A stretch of 64,000 nt of DNA, taken from contig JAFDZM010000045.1 of assembly GCA_018266915.1 (NCBI GenBank), positions 186,001 to 250,000 of the forward strand, in the 5' to 3' direction. A program made the translations under genes and the position numbers. How positions within the stretch are numbered: position 1 is the first letter of the stretch; each line of letters starts with the position of its first letter. Source of the DNA: Bacteroidota bacterium. GTDB lineage: Bacteria > Bacteroidota > Bacteroidia > Sphingobacteriales > Sphingobacteriaceae. Of the stretch, positions 9,968 to 19,171 are shown in pieces. A model generated the notes under the pieces. That model had not been told where the DNA came from, ran no database searches, and saw only the letters and a program-made list of their open reading frames with translations.

Positions 9968-10978
9968 TTACGCTTCTACCGCGTTCCCGATCAGGTGATT
10001 TGCCATCAGGTATTCAGCAATCTGTACCGCGTTGGTAGCAGCACCTTTGCGCAGGTTGTCTGATACGATCCAGCAGTTCAAAGTATTCGGGTTGCTTTCG
10101 TCGCGACGGATGCGGCCTACAAATACTTCGTCTTTTTCGTGTGCATCAAGCGGCATCGGGTATTTCAGGTTGGCTACATCGTCAACCACAACTACACCCG
10201 GAGCTTTTGACAATAGGTCACGTACTTCGTCCAGGTCGAAATCATTTTCAAACTCGATGTTAACCGACTCTGAGTGACCGCCGATAACCGGGATACGAAC
10301 GGTAGTAGCCGTTACACGGATGCTGTCGTCGCCCATGATCTTGCGGGTTTCTTTGATCATCTTCATCTCCTCTTTGGTGTAACCGTTTTCGGTAAACACA
10401 TCGATATGAGGGATCACATTCAGGTCGATTGGGTAAGTATAAGCCCTTGGCCCGTCGGTAATACCTTTACGTTCGTTGAATAACTGGTCCACAGCCTTAA
10501 CGCCTGTACCGGTTACCGACTGGTAGGTAGAAACCACAATTCTTTTTACTTTATATTTATCATGCAACGGTTTCAGCGCAACAACCATTTGTATGGTTGA
10601 GCAGTTAGGGTTTGCAATGATCTTGTCTTCTGCTGTCAATACATTGGCATTTACCTCGGGCACTACCAGTTTCTTGGTAGGATCCATTCGCCATGCTGAT
10701 GAATTATCTACAACGGTTGTGCCTGCTTCGGCAAACAAAGGTGCCTGGGCCAATGAAGTGCTCCCGCCGGCTGAAAATAAAGCCAGGTCGGGCTTCTGTT
10801 TTATCGCATCCTCAACAGAAACCACCTTATACTGCTTACCCTTGAATGTTACTTCCTTACCAACACTCTTTTCTGAAGCTACGGGGATTAACTCTGTTAC
10901 CGGGAAGTTGCGTTCTGCCAGAACCTGCAACATTTTAGTGCCCACCAATCCTGTGGCACCTACTACTGCGACTTTCAT
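9968..10978 (-). CDS. asd: Aspartate-semialdehyde dehydrogenase
   Basis: This enzyme reduces aspartyl phosphate to aspartate semialdehyde with NADPH, the branch point to lysine/diaminopimelate, threonine and methionine. The 336-residue protein opens with the nucleotide-binding VAVVGATGLVGTKML, has the catalytic cysteine in IIANPNCSTIQMV, and the conserved VSTYQSVTGTG and RIPVIGGHSESVN segments. The length is normal. It is transcribed alone; the 200 bp before its start contain no recognised element. Confidence 0.97.
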   Translation of the reverse strand: MKVAVVGATGLVGTKMLQVLAERNFPVTELIPVASEKSVGKEVTFKGKQYKVVSVEDAIKQKPDLALFSAGGSTSLAQAPLFAEAGTTVVDNSSAWRMDPTKKLVVPEVNANVLTAEDKIIANPNCSTIQMVVALKPLHDKYKVKRIVVSTYQSVTGTGVKAVDQLFNERKGITDGPRAYTYPIDLNVIPHIDVFTENGYTKEEMKMIKETRKIMGDDSIRVTATTVRIPVIGGHSESVNIEFENDFDLDEVRDLLSKAPGVVVVDDVANLKYPMPLDAHEKDEVFVGRIRRDESNPNTLNCWIVSDNLRKGAATNAVQIAEYLMANHLIGNAVEA

Positions 10979-11194
10979 TGTTTTTTAAAATTGTTTATTA
11001 ATAAATGAACCCCAAATATCCGAATTATTCTGCGCTAATTGTGCATTATTGATTTGGAATTATTTGAATCTTAATTTATTGGGTGAAAACGGAGCCCATA
11101 TTTAATTAATTGTAAAATCAGCTCTGATATTTTCAATTTTTACAAATAACTAAAAGACTTGAGATTTCAGTTGGCACATAAAAATCATATCGCA

Positions 11195-11926
11195 TCAATC
11201 CCTATCAGGAAAACACTGCGGTCCGGCGGCACCTCCATCATACTCAAGCACTATATTTTCCTTATAAAAAATCTGGTTACATCCATCATTGTAATGTTTG
11301 GCTTCCTCGTTAGATAGGTTATGATCGAATAGCAGATAAGAGTATTCGCCCATACCGCTTCTAGCAAAACCTATTTGTGTTGTTGAAAAATTCTCGATAG
11401 AAATGCAATTTGCCTTATCAAGCAGTAGTTTGATTTTTTTTAAGGTTGAATTATCCCAATGTGCTATTTTCAATAGTCGATTTAACTTTTCAGAATTATA
11501 TTGAAGCTGCCAATCTTGAAAGGTCTCCGACGCTCCATTACTAGTTCTTTCAATAGTCAAATCGATACTCTCATTTATTCCAAAATTTGAATTTGCCGGT
11601 TCAAATTCTATTCTGATTTTACAGTTCTTTGGCGTCAGTTTAAGAAATTCTGATTTGAGGTTAGCGATATGAGCGTAGTTTGAATCGATATTTTTAATCA
11701 TTAACTTTTTGCTACTTCTTGGCATGGTGACAACGAAAAGCAAAAACTCTTTTTCATGATCCGGTGCAGTCGTATAATTTTTTGTTAGAGTGTCCCTCAC
11801 ATCCTGCGGCAAATCTTTTATTGAAACATTAAATAAGGAGTCTTTATTTATGCCTTTTCTAAGTTGCTGAGCATGAACAGAAACTGACAGGAGGAGGATT
11901 ACAAGGATGAAGAGGTTCTTTTTCAT
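11195..11926 (-). CDS. Secreted hypothetical protein
   Basis: From the ATG at 11926 the 243-residue product opens with a clear signal peptide (MKKNLFILVILLLSVSVHAQ); the open frame extends 39 codons further upstream, but those codons lack signal character. The mature part has short strands and a pair of cysteines near the C-terminus (CNQIF and PQCFPDRD) that could form a disulfide. I do not recognise a family. It is divergent from the threonine dehydrogenase gene. Confidence 0.6.
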   Translation of the reverse strand: MKKNLFILVILLLSVSVHAQQLRKGINKDSLFNVSIKDLPQDVRDTLTKNYTTAPDHEKEFLLFVVTMPRSSKKLMIKNIDSNYAHIANLKSEFLKLTPKNCKIRIEFEPANSNFGINESIDLTIERTSNGASETFQDWQLQYNSEKLNRLLKIAHWDNSTLKKIKLLLDKANCISIENFSTTQIGFARSGMGEYSYLLFDHNLSNEEAKHYNDGCNQIFYKENIVLEYDGGAAGPQCFPDRD

Positions 11927-12027
11927 ATAAGTTGGATAAGGTATTCGGTCATTAAAACAAAGGAACAAAATAAAATTCAGAAAGCATTCCATGCTATCAA
12001 TCGCTATAACATTTTCAATCAAAAGCC

Positions 12028-12035
12028 TACCTTTG
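12028..12035 (+). promoter_or_regulatory. Candidate -7 promoter box of the threonine dehydrogenase gene
   Basis: TACCTTTG matches TAnnTTTG and predicts a leader of about 13 nt before the ATG at 12055. Confidence 0.45.
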
Positions 12036-12054
12036 CGCATCAATAATTAACTTC

Positions 12055-13011
12055 ATGAGCGAAAAGATTTTAGTGATCGGCGCTAATGGCCAGATTGGGA
12101 CAGAACTGGTCACCGCATTGCGCGACAAATATGGCGCCGAGCAGGTAATCGCATCCGATATTAATAGCCCTACCTATGCCATCCGTCACAGCGGCCCGTT
12201 CGAGTTTGTGAACGTCCTGGACAAGGACAATCTGCATCACATTTTTACAAAACATCAGCCTACCCAAGTATATCTGCTGGCGGCCATTCTATCAGCAGTA
12301 GGCGAACAAAAACCCAAAGTGGCCTGGGACCTGAACATGACCGGCCTGATCCAGATATTGGATTACGCTGTAGAGTTTGGCGTAAAAAAAGTATTCTGGC
12401 CAAGCTCAATAGCCGTTTTCGGACCGCATTCGCCACAGGAAAATACCCCGCAATATTGTGTGATGGATCCTAACACAGTTTATGGGTTCAGCAAATTGGC
12501 AGGTGAGCGCTGGTGCGAATACTATTACCAAAAGCACGGATTAGATGTACGCAGTCTACGTTATCCGGGACTGATCGGCTGGCGGGCAAACCCGGGCGGC
12601 GGCACTACCGATTATGCCGTGCATATATTTCATGAAGCATTAAAAAAAGGAAGCTATCAAAGCTTTTTATCAGCCAATACGGCTCTGCCGATGATGTATA
12701 TGGATGATGCTATTCGTGCTACGATTACGCTTATGGATGCTCCGGCTGAACAAGTTATTATCCGCTCATCATATAACCTTGCCGGTATCAGCTTTACCCC
12801 TACCCAACTGGCTGACGAGATCAAAAAATTTATGCCTGATTTTGAGATCAGCTATGCTGACAGTGATCCGCGACAAGCTATTGCCGACAGTTGGCCAAAA
12901 TCGATAGACGACAGCTATGCGCAAAAAGATTGGGGCTGGAAGCTGGAGTATGATCTGAAGGCGATGACGGAAGATATGCTGAAGAATTTGAAGAACGTCA
13001 TATTAGCTTAA
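12055..13011 (+). CDS. L-threonine 3-dehydrogenase, SDR (epimerase-like) type
   Basis: The 318-residue protein is an extended short-chain dehydrogenase: NAD motif GANGQIG (9-15), PSS near 117, and the catalytic YGFSK (Tyr143, Lys147). The segments DIN after the second strand, LRYPGLIGWRANPGGGTTDYAV and PMMYMDDAIRATI match the GalE-like threonine dehydrogenases known from Flavobacterium and Cupriavidus, which oxidise L-threonine to 2-amino-3-ketobutyrate with NAD. The partner enzyme, Kbl, is encoded at 40497. This is unrelated to the zinc-dependent Tdh of E. coli. An alternative is another sugar epimerase, less likely given the signatures. Confidence 0.88.
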   Translation: MSEKILVIGANGQIGTELVTALRDKYGAEQVIASDINSPTYAIRHSGPFEFVNVLDKDNLHHIFTKHQPTQVYLLAAILSAVGEQKPKVAWDLNMTGLIQILDYAVEFGVKKVFWPSSIAVFGPHSPQENTPQYCVMDPNTVYGFSKLAGERWCEYYYQKHGLDVRSLRYPGLIGWRANPGGGTTDYAVHIFHEALKKGSYQSFLSANTALPMMYMDDAIRATITLMDAPAEQVIIRSSYNLAGISFTPTQLADEIKKFMPDFEISYADSDPRQAIADSWPKSIDDSYAQKDWGWKLEYDLKAMTEDMLKNLKNVILA

Positions 13012-13042
13012 AGCTGAAAGACTAAAGCCAAAAGCTTTTAAC
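13008..13042. repeat. Heptamer word repeat overlapping a stop codon
   Basis: Four successive 7-bp words of the form nnAAAGC (TTAAAGC, then TGAAAGA, and two more) begin inside the stop codon of the threonine dehydrogenase gene. Confidence 0.6.
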
Positions 13043-13139
13043 CAAAATAGCTATATTTACTGCCTGCTTGTAAGGCAGAGGGTTCGGGATTACAATACCC
13101 CTATAATCCATGAGCCTATAATTATGAATTAAATAAAAA

Positions 13140-13865
13140 ATGGGAAGAGCATTTGAATTCCGTAAAGAAAGAAAGCTAAAGCGCTGGTCGAAGATGGCGG
13201 TGCAATTTACACGCCTTGGTAAGGAAATTGTAATGGCCGTTAAAGCCGGCGGCGGTGATCCGAACACCAACTCGCGCCTTCGTACTGCCGTGCAAAATGC
13301 CAAAGCAGTAAACATGCCTAAAGACCGTGTGGAAGCTGCTATAAAAAGAGCTACAAGCCGCGACGAAAAAGACTACGAAGAAATTGTATACGAAGGGTAC
13401 GCGCCGCACGGCGTAGCTATTCTTGTTGAAACTGCTACAGATAATATCAACCGTACTGTTGCCAACGTGCGCAGCTACTTTACCAAAGTAGGCGGAACAT
13501 TGGGTAAAACAGGATCTTTGGATTTTATATTCACCCGCAAATCGGTATTCACTTTTGTTCCCGGCGACCGTGATTTGGAAGAACTGGAATTTGAATTGAT
13601 CGACGCTGGTTTGGAAGAACTGTTTATTGAGGCTGACGAAGAAGGCAACGATATAGCTGTTATCCATACCGCATTTGAAGATTTCGGCAAGATGCAGAAG
13701 GCTTTGGAAGGAATTGGTATCGAGACCAAATCGGCCAAGCTGGAGCGCATCCCGCAATCATTCCATGAGGTGAATGAAGAACAAGTTGCCGACGTTATGA
13801 AACTGATCGATAAACTGGAAGAGGACGACGACGTCCAGGCGGTTTATCATAATATGGCTGAATAG
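13140..13865 (+). CDS. YebC/PmpR-family regulator or translation factor
   Basis: The 241-residue protein begins MGRAFEFRKERKLKRWSKMA and continues with VMAVKAGGGDPNTNSRLRTAVQNAKAVNMPKD, unmistakable for the YebC/TACO1 family. Members have been described both as transcriptional regulators and as factors that help ribosomes translate proline-rich stretches; sequence does not separate these. Length and all three domains are normal. The start is the ATG at 13140, after a short interval with two small hairpins (13060-13100). Confidence 0.93.
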   Translation: MGRAFEFRKERKLKRWSKMAVQFTRLGKEIVMAVKAGGGDPNTNSRLRTAVQNAKAVNMPKDRVEAAIKRATSRDEKDYEEIVYEGYAPHGVAILVETATDNINRTVANVRSYFTKVGGTLGKTGSLDFIFTRKSVFTFVPGDRDLEELEFELIDAGLEELFIEADEEGNDIAVIHTAFEDFGKMQKALEGIGIETKSAKLERIPQSFHEVNEEQVADVMKLIDKLEEDDDVQAVYHNMAE

Positions 13866-13902
13866 AGATTAGTTAATCAGTGATCAGAGATTAGTTATCA
13901 GG
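13864..13902. repeat. Heptamer/octamer word repeat at the yebC-family stop codon
   Basis: Five successive 7-8 bp words of the types AGAGATT and AGTTATC begin in the TAG stop codon at 13863-13865. A similar word series follows rlmD at 48446-48480. Confidence 0.6.
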
Positions 13903-13932
13903 CGAATCTCGTAAATCATAAAATCGTGTCAC

Positions 13933-14154
13933 ATGCCATTATTCACATCACGCAGGCAGGAGAAGAAAGTTAAAGTAACCTTTAGCAATGGCTTGCTTTT
14001 TGTTGAAAAGGAAGATGGGAAGTCAGAGGTTTTTCCGCTTGAATTTTTTCCAAAGCTGATGAATGCAACCGATGAACAGCTTGAGGACTGGAAGCTGACA
14101 GAGAAGGGAATTCATTTTAATCAGCTTGACACAGACGTAGATGTGAGATATTAG
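13933..14154 (+). CDS. DUF2442-type small protein
   Basis: The 73-residue protein (KVKVTFSNGLLFVEKEDGKSEVFPLEFFPKLMNAT) has the beta-rich layout of DUF2442, in which a short strand pair precedes the conserved PL-F-P-L and the C-terminal W. DUF2442 genes are often found near toxin-antitoxin or DUF4160 genes, but no such partner is present here. It could be an orphan. Its TAG stop lies inside a heptamer repeat. Confidence 0.75.
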   Translation: MPLFTSRRQEKKVKVTFSNGLLFVEKEDGKSEVFPLEFFPKLMNATDEQLEDWKLTEKGIHFNQLDTDVDVRY

Positions 14155-14212
14155 ATATGAGATATGAGATGAAGACAGCATTGTCTCACATCTCATATCT
14201 CATATCTCAAAT
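14145..14212. repeat. Inverted heptamer word repeat
   Basis: The left arm has the word GATATGA twice plus relatives (14154-14174); the right arm has four words CTCACAT or CTCATAT (14185-14212). The arms are complementary, giving a hairpin with a loop of about 10 bases. It overlaps the stop of the preceding gene. Confidence 0.75.
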
Positions 14213-14221
14213 CTAAATAAA

Positions 14222-15076
14222 ATGACGTTCGAAGAATTTTTTAAGAAGAAGAAGATCAGTCTGGTCGCTCTTGAGCAGGGTGAACCGGGGCTTTTTTCTG
14301 AATTTAAAGTTCACTATGAAAAGATGGGCGAAAAAAGCTTCGACCACACTAAGAAATATTGGTTCAATAAGCTAAGACTACGTTTCCCTGCTCCGCCTGA
14401 GCCAAAGGTGGAAAAAGTAGTTATTGAAAACTCCTTAGCTGAGCAGACCATTATTGAAACTTTAGAAGAGAAGCCAGCACAAGCAACCCCTAAAGTAGGC
14501 TTCACTCCACTATTTAAAGCAGGTGCAACAAAGCCTGCTGAAACCGCACCAACACCGCAAGTAAAACCTGAGGTTGAAAAAACTGAAGAAGCAGAAAAAA
14601 CAGTAGCACCAGTTGGCTTTAAGCCAAGATTCAAAGCGGGAATTACAAAACCTGCTGAGCCGACCGCAAATACTGAACCGGCACGAGAACCGGAAAAACC
14701 TGTAAAGGAAGAAAAGCCAGCATCAGCGCCTGTTGGTTTCAAACCTCGGTTTAAGGCAGGGGTTACAAAACCAGCAACGCCAATTGAGCCCGCTGCAAAT
14801 ACTGAAGCAACGCCGGAGCCTGAAAAACCTGCTGAAAGTGAAAAACCTGCATCAGCACCTGTTGGTTTTAAACCGAGATTCAAAACTGGAGTTACTAAGC
14901 CTGCTGCACCAGTTGAACCTATAGAAAATATAGAAGCTCCCAAACCGGAACCAGAGAAACCCACAGAGGAAGAAAAACCTGCATCGCTTGGTTTTAAACC
15001 GCGCTTTAAAGCGGGTGTGACGAAGTCTATTGATCCGTCTTCTGAAGAGAAAGACGAGCCGAAAGAGGGGGAATAA
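14222..15076 (+). CDS. Protein with five GFKPRFKAG-type repeats
   Basis: This is a 284-residue cytoplasmic protein. Residues 1-55 form a helical domain (MTFEEFFKKKKISLVALEQG, ending KKYWFNKLRLRF). The rest is Pro/Glu/Lys-rich low-complexity sequence with five copies of VGFKPRFKAGVTKPA at residues 92, 131, 171, 214 and 256, spaced 39-43 apart. The first copy is the most divergent (GFTPLFKAGATKP). Disordered linkers with regular short motifs suggest a multivalent binding protein, but no family is recognised and the partner is unknown. A 258-codon open frame on the other strand (14314-15090) is a shadow. Confidence 0.8.
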   Translation: MTFEEFFKKKKISLVALEQGEPGLFSEFKVHYEKMGEKSFDHTKKYWFNKLRLRFPAPPEPKVEKVVIENSLAEQTIIETLEEKPAQATPKVGFTPLFKAGATKPAETAPTPQVKPEVEKTEEAEKTVAPVGFKPRFKAGITKPAEPTANTEPAREPEKPVKEEKPASAPVGFKPRFKAGVTKPATPIEPAANTEATPEPEKPAESEKPASAPVGFKPRFKTGVTKPAAPVEPIENIEAPKPEPEKPTEEEKPASLGFKPRFKAGVTKSIDPSSEEKDEPKEGE

Positions 15077-15092
15077 TATCCCAATCCCATTT

Positions 15093-15232
15093 TGTCTGAG
15101 CGATAGCGAAGAATCTAAAAACGGATTATAGTTACTATTCCAAAACTCAATTTGAACAAAGAGGTCAGCATTCAAATTCAGGGCCTCAACATACTACTCG
15201 CGACAGATGCTTCACTATCGCTCAGCATGACA
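15093..15232. repeat. Element with inverted ends (TGTC..GAGCG type), copy a
   Basis: The left end TGTCTGAGCGATAGCGAAG is matched by the complement of the right end (CTTCACTATCGCTCAGCATG). The interior is about 90 bp and non-coding, and resembles copy c at 49692-49833. It lies between convergent genes. Confidence 0.75.
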
Positions 15233-15244
15233 AAAAAACGAGAA

Positions 15245-16042
15245 TTACTTCTTATGCTCAAACAACCACGGAATTAACTGAGGCTCTTTAAAAGCATCAT
15301 CCCAGCTGTTGTGGTCGTCATTAGGGTAAACGGTAAATTTTGGGTTGCCGCCTTCGGCTTTGATGGCTGCTACCATGATCGATGAGTGATCGAATGGCAC
15401 TACACTATCTTTCTGACCGTGAAATATCCACATCGGTACTTTCTTAGCATAGACCTTTGCATTCAGCGTATTATCACCGCCGCAAATAGAAAATGCGGCA
15501 GCAAACCATTCAGGTTTACGACGAAGTAGTTCAAATGTCCCCATGCCCCCCATCGAAAGGCCGCCTACATATACATGGTGTTTGTCGACAAAGGGTTTAT
15601 CCAGCCATTGATCTATCAAGCCCAATAAGCCGGTCATGGCTGTAGTTGGGTCACCGCCCTGGACAAAGGTCCAGGTTATTTTTCCTGAAGCATCATGACC
15701 AATTTTAACATTGCTCCAAAAACTGTTAGCCGGGCATTGCGGGAAGATCACTATTGCTGGATATTTGGCGCGAATGGTATCATTCAGGAAAAGCTGTGTG
15801 CCATACTTTAATTGGGACTCATTATTGTTACCTCGCTCACCTGCTCCGTGCAAAACGATGATCATTGCATATTTTTTGGTAGGATCAAAATTTTGCGGGA
15901 AGATGAAACGATATGGAATGGTATCGCCTTTATTAATATAACTACCACGATCAAACCGCGATGCATCAGTGGATTGGGCAAAAACCGGGAATGCCAGGCA
16001 AAGGCCTAGCATTCCGGTTAAAAATATTTTTATAGCTTTCAT
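15245..16042 (-). CDS. Secreted prolyl-oligopeptidase/PHB-depolymerase-like esterase
   Basis: The 265-residue protein has a signal peptide ending at FPVFAQ (about residue 23). It has an LHGAGERG oxyanion loop (64-71), the nucleophile Ser163 in GGLSMGGMG, an Asp in HGQKDSVVP and the His in DDHNSW. These fit the carboxylesterase family seen next to glycan-degrading genes (often called dienelactone hydrolase or phospholipase/carboxylesterase). It is the last gene of the polysaccharide locus, 54 bp after the second GH144-type gene, so it may remove acyl substituents from the glycan; that is inference. Confidence 0.8.
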   Translation of the reverse strand: MKAIKIFLTGMLGLCLAFPVFAQSTDASRFDRGSYINKGDTIPYRFIFPQNFDPTKKYAMIIVLHGAGERGNNNESQLKYGTQLFLNDTIRAKYPAIVIFPQCPANSFWSNVKIGHDASGKITWTFVQGGDPTTAMTGLLGLIDQWLDKPFVDKHHVYVGGLSMGGMGTFELLRRKPEWFAAAFSICGGDNTLNAKVYAKKVPMWIFHGQKDSVVPFDHSSIMVAAIKAEGGNPKFTVYPNDDHNSWDDAFKEPQLIPWLFEHKK

Positions 16043-16096
16043 TATTACGTTCAGATATTTTCTACAGGTTTCAGAACGTAAATAACGAATTTTTAA

Positions 16097-17449
16097 TCAA
16101 TTCCTTGCAAGTGCAGGGCTTTGGAAACCAATTTTCTTCAGTCCATGCTGCACCTCAGGGCAACTCATGAATAATTTCCAGAGTAAACCACTGCGATAGT
16201 TCTCGATCATTACTATCTCTGGCCCCTGATCAATAGCCAAATAGGATTTGGCATACCAGTTATGCGATTCGCTGAAGGCATCCACAAAGCCATATTCGCC
16301 CCAGATCTTATCCCCCAGGTCATAATAAAAATGGCGCAAAGCCTTCATCGAATATTCTGGTGTATAAGGAAATGCTGATAATGCAGCAGTTGGCGTAATT
16401 ACCCCTAAATCATTTGTTGGTGAATGGGCATTGTAGCCTTCATAGTTATCACTGGCAGTTAATCCCCAGCAATCTTCGCCATAACCTTTGTAGTGTTTTG
16501 GATTATCAACGCAGTACGCATGATTAATGAGTGTATGATTTTTATTCTGCTCCCAATAATCAGCATATTGATCCTTTAGGCCACGGGGGTCAAGCCCCAT
16601 AAATGAGTATTGAGAGAAGAAAAGCGGGCCTCCATAATCAAAACCCAGAGGCAATTTAAAGCCATAAAATGTTTTGCCGTTTTTGAAAAAATCGCTTTGC
16701 GCCCAGCCTCTCTCATAAATATCAGCGCTTACCGGATAACGTTGGGCCGATTCAGCCAGGATATAAGTGATCAGGCATTCGTTAAAACCGCGTATCGGGA
16801 AATTCATCACCCAGCCATTGTTAGGCGACCAATGCCAATACAAATTATCCCTTCCACCCTGTGTATACCAGCTCCATTCCATCTCGCCCCACATCCAATT
16901 GATCACATCACGAATCCGTTGTTCCTTCTGATCGTTCCCTGTAAAATATTGGCGGGCGCAGAGCAGTCCTTCAAAAAGGTAAGAGGTTTCTACAATGTCC
17001 CCCCCATCGTCTTTACGGCCGAAACGGATCACTTTACCAGTTTCACCATTCATCCAGTGCGGGAATGCACCGTGAAACTCATCTGCTTTAAACAGGAAGT
17101 TCACGATCTTAAGCATCCGGTCGACCGCCTGCTCATGGGTGATAAATTTGCGATGATCGGCTACGATCAAAGCCATAATACCAAACCCTGAGCCGCCTGT
17201 GGTTACTACTTCATCACCATAATCAAATGACTTATTGCTGCGCTCTCTGGCCAGTCCGCTTACAGGGTGACCAAAGTCCCAAAAATAGCGGAACGTTTGT
17301 TTCTGCACCACATCAAGCAGGGCACTATCGGATAGCCCTTTAATAATTCCGACCGGCTTAATGCCCTCATCAGCTTGTTTTGATTTATTTTGAGAGAAGC
17401 CCAATAAGGTGACTGAGCTTAATAAAATTGCGATAAAAAAAGATCTCAT
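16097..17449 (-). CDS. GH144-type glucanase (glycoamylase-like, periplasmic)
   Basis: The 450-residue protein has a signal peptide without a lipobox (MRSFFIAILLSSVTLLGFSQ), so it is probably periplasmic. The rest is one glycoamylase-like (PF10091) domain with LDVVQKQTFRYFWDFGHPVSGLAR, TTGGSGFGIMAL, FHGAFPHWMNG, GGDIVETSYL and DQGPEIVMIENYRSGLLW. GH144 in Chitinophaga is an endo-beta-1,2-glucanase, and sophorose-releasing enzymes occur in the family. It is a paralogue of the lipoprotein at 17469, matching it along the full catalytic domain, and lies 19 bp downstream of it. Confidence 0.85.
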   Translation of the reverse strand: MRSFFIAILLSSVTLLGFSQNKSKQADEGIKPVGIIKGLSDSALLDVVQKQTFRYFWDFGHPVSGLARERSNKSFDYGDEVVTTGGSGFGIMALIVADHRKFITHEQAVDRMLKIVNFLFKADEFHGAFPHWMNGETGKVIRFGRKDDGGDIVETSYLFEGLLCARQYFTGNDQKEQRIRDVINWMWGEMEWSWYTQGGRDNLYWHWSPNNGWVMNFPIRGFNECLITYILAESAQRYPVSADIYERGWAQSDFFKNGKTFYGFKLPLGFDYGGPLFFSQYSFMGLDPRGLKDQYADYWEQNKNHTLINHAYCVDNPKHYKGYGEDCWGLTASDNYEGYNAHSPTNDLGVITPTAALSAFPYTPEYSMKALRHFYYDLGDKIWGEYGFVDAFSESHNWYAKSYLAIDQGPEIVMIENYRSGLLWKLFMSCPEVQHGLKKIGFQSPALARN

Positions 17450-17468
17450 CTGCTAAAAAATTAAATTT

Positions 17469-19133
17469 CTATAAGTTCGGGCTTTGGAAGCCCAGGTTCT
17501 TCATACCTGTTTTTACTTCAGGGCAGCTCATAAACAAATTCCAGAGCAGGCCGCTGCGGTAGTTTTCAATCATATCGATGATCGGGCCCTGATCGATGGC
17601 TAATGTTGAATTGGCAAACCAGGCATCATTCAGATCAAAAGAATCATAAAAGCCATATTGTCCCCACACCTTGTCGCCCAGTTTGTAATAAAAATACCGT
17701 AACGCCGCCATCGATTGCGTTGGTGTATAAGGTAATGACGATATAGCCGCGGTTGGTGCAATCACCCCAACATCATTAGTTGGCGAACTTGCGGTATAAC
17801 CATTTTCGATATCACTGGCCGTCAATCCCCAGCAATTGGCATTGTAGCCGCTATTGCCCTGCGGGTTTGCGACACAGTAATTATAATTAATCATGGCGTG
17901 CGCTTTATTTTGTACACCATAGCTTGCATAAGCATCAGACAATCCGTTTGGATTGATACCAAGGAATGAATAATGTGCAAAGAATAACGGTCCGCCTTCT
18001 GCCGGGCCAAGAGGTAAAGCCACACCGAAATAGGTATTACCATTCTTCATAGCACCGTTCTTAGCCCAACCTTCATCATAAACTGCTTTGGTTATAGGAT
18101 GAGTGGATGACGATGCTGCCATCACATAAGTGATCAATGCTTCGTCCCAGCCATTCACCTGCATATTGGTCGACCATGTATAATCGGGGCTCCAATGCCA
18201 ATAAAGTGTATTTTGTCCGTTCTGGGTGAACCAATCCCACTCCACTGCATTCCACAAGGCATTGATGTCATTGCGCAAAGTAGTTTCCGGCACGCCGGAA
18301 TCATTAAAATATTGACGCGCGGTTAATAAGCCCTGCATCAGGTAAGCAGTCTCTACCAGATCAGCACCATCATCTTGTGTGCTGAAAGGTACTACAACAC
18401 CGGTTGCCCCGTTCATCCAATGCGGAAATGCACCATGAAAGGTTTGCGCTGTCTTTAAAAATCCAACTATCTTTTGCATGCGTGCCAAACCATCAGCGCG
18501 TGTAACAAACTGCCGGTTGATAGCCGCCACAATCGCCATTATACCAAATCCTGAACCACCTGTAGTTACCACATCCCCCGAAGTGTTCCTTTCACGCGCC
18601 AGGCCGCTTGTTGGATGGCCAAAATCCCAGAAGTATTTAAAGGTTTGTTTTTGAACCAAGTCGAGCAACGCATCATCTGATAGAATAGGAAATTTATTCG
18701 TGGTATCAACAGCAGTAACTAGTTGTACGCTAACCGGTGTTTGTAAACCACCACCTATGGACGATTTAAGTGAAGTCGAAATAGCTAAAGTATATTGTGT
18801 AATAGCTTGTAAAGTCGACGGCGTAATTATTATCGTACTGTCATGATTATCATAAGCAGTAGTAAAAGACGCCGATGTTCCGGCTTTACTGTTAAATGTT
18901 ATGCTACTCCCTGCTGAAGAATGATTTACAGCCGCCGAAAATGATATCCGGATAACAGGTTGAGTGTTGACATTTTTATATACTGATGAGTTATTGGAAA
19001 CACCGTTTATCTTTAAGCTTGCAAAACTGAATGAAGATGGTGTTACAGGCGTTGGCGTTACTTTTTGCCCCTTCGAGCATCCCAAAAGCGCCAAAACTAA
19101 AATCACACTCCAGCTATATCTTATTCTTTTCAT
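17469..19133 (-). CDS. GH144-type glucanase lipoprotein with Ig-like domain
   Basis: The 554-residue product has a lipoprotein signal with Cys19 (VLALLGCSKG). Residues about 34-145 form a bacterial Ig-like domain (NTQPVIRISFSAAVNHSS, ITPSTLQAITQYTLAI); residues about 155-550 are the same PF10091 catalytic domain as the downstream gene, with LVQKQTFKYFWDFGHPTSGLAR and WSPDYTW. The lipid anchor suggests that this copy acts at the cell surface while the paralogue works in the periplasm. A terminator-like hairpin precedes it (19172-19212). Confidence 0.85.
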   Translation of the reverse strand: MKRIRYSWSVILVLALLGCSKGQKVTPTPVTPSSFSFASLKINGVSNNSSVYKNVNTQPVIRISFSAAVNHSSAGSSITFNSKAGTSASFTTAYDNHDSTIIITPSTLQAITQYTLAISTSLKSSIGGGLQTPVSVQLVTAVDTTNKFPILSDDALLDLVQKQTFKYFWDFGHPTSGLARERNTSGDVVTTGGSGFGIMAIVAAINRQFVTRADGLARMQKIVGFLKTAQTFHGAFPHWMNGATGVVVPFSTQDDGADLVETAYLMQGLLTARQYFNDSGVPETTLRNDINALWNAVEWDWFTQNGQNTLYWHWSPDYTWSTNMQVNGWDEALITYVMAASSSTHPITKAVYDEGWAKNGAMKNGNTYFGVALPLGPAEGGPLFFAHYSFLGINPNGLSDAYASYGVQNKAHAMINYNYCVANPQGNSGYNANCWGLTASDIENGYTASSPTNDVGVIAPTAAISSLPYTPTQSMAALRYFYYKLGDKVWGQYGFYDSFDLNDAWFANSTLAIDQGPIIDMIENYRSGLLWNLFMSCPEVKTGMKNLGFQSPNL

Positions 19134-19171
19134 TCGCTCTTTTATCCTGTTATAATTTTCAGATCGGCATT

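Noticed and set aside
13060..13110. tRNA-like piece: the minus strand contains a stretch like the anticodon arm of a tRNA-Val (UAC), CTGCCTTACAAGCAGG
   Set aside because: There is no D-arm, T-arm or acceptor stem around it, so no cloverleaf can be drawn. The sequence forms two small hairpins and may be a chance match or a tRNA remnant.
13176..13757. 193-codon open frame opposite the YebC-family gene
   Set aside because: The plus-strand protein is a clear, complete YebC family member, so this is a shadow.
14314..15090. 258-codon open frame on the minus strand opposite the repeat protein
   Set aside because: It is a mirror of the low-complexity repeat coding on the plus strand; its Gly/Ser-rich product and lack of a start context argue against a gene.
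16610..17191. 193-codon open frame opposite the GH144-type gene
   Set aside because: The opposite strand encodes conserved catalytic motifs throughout; a shadow.
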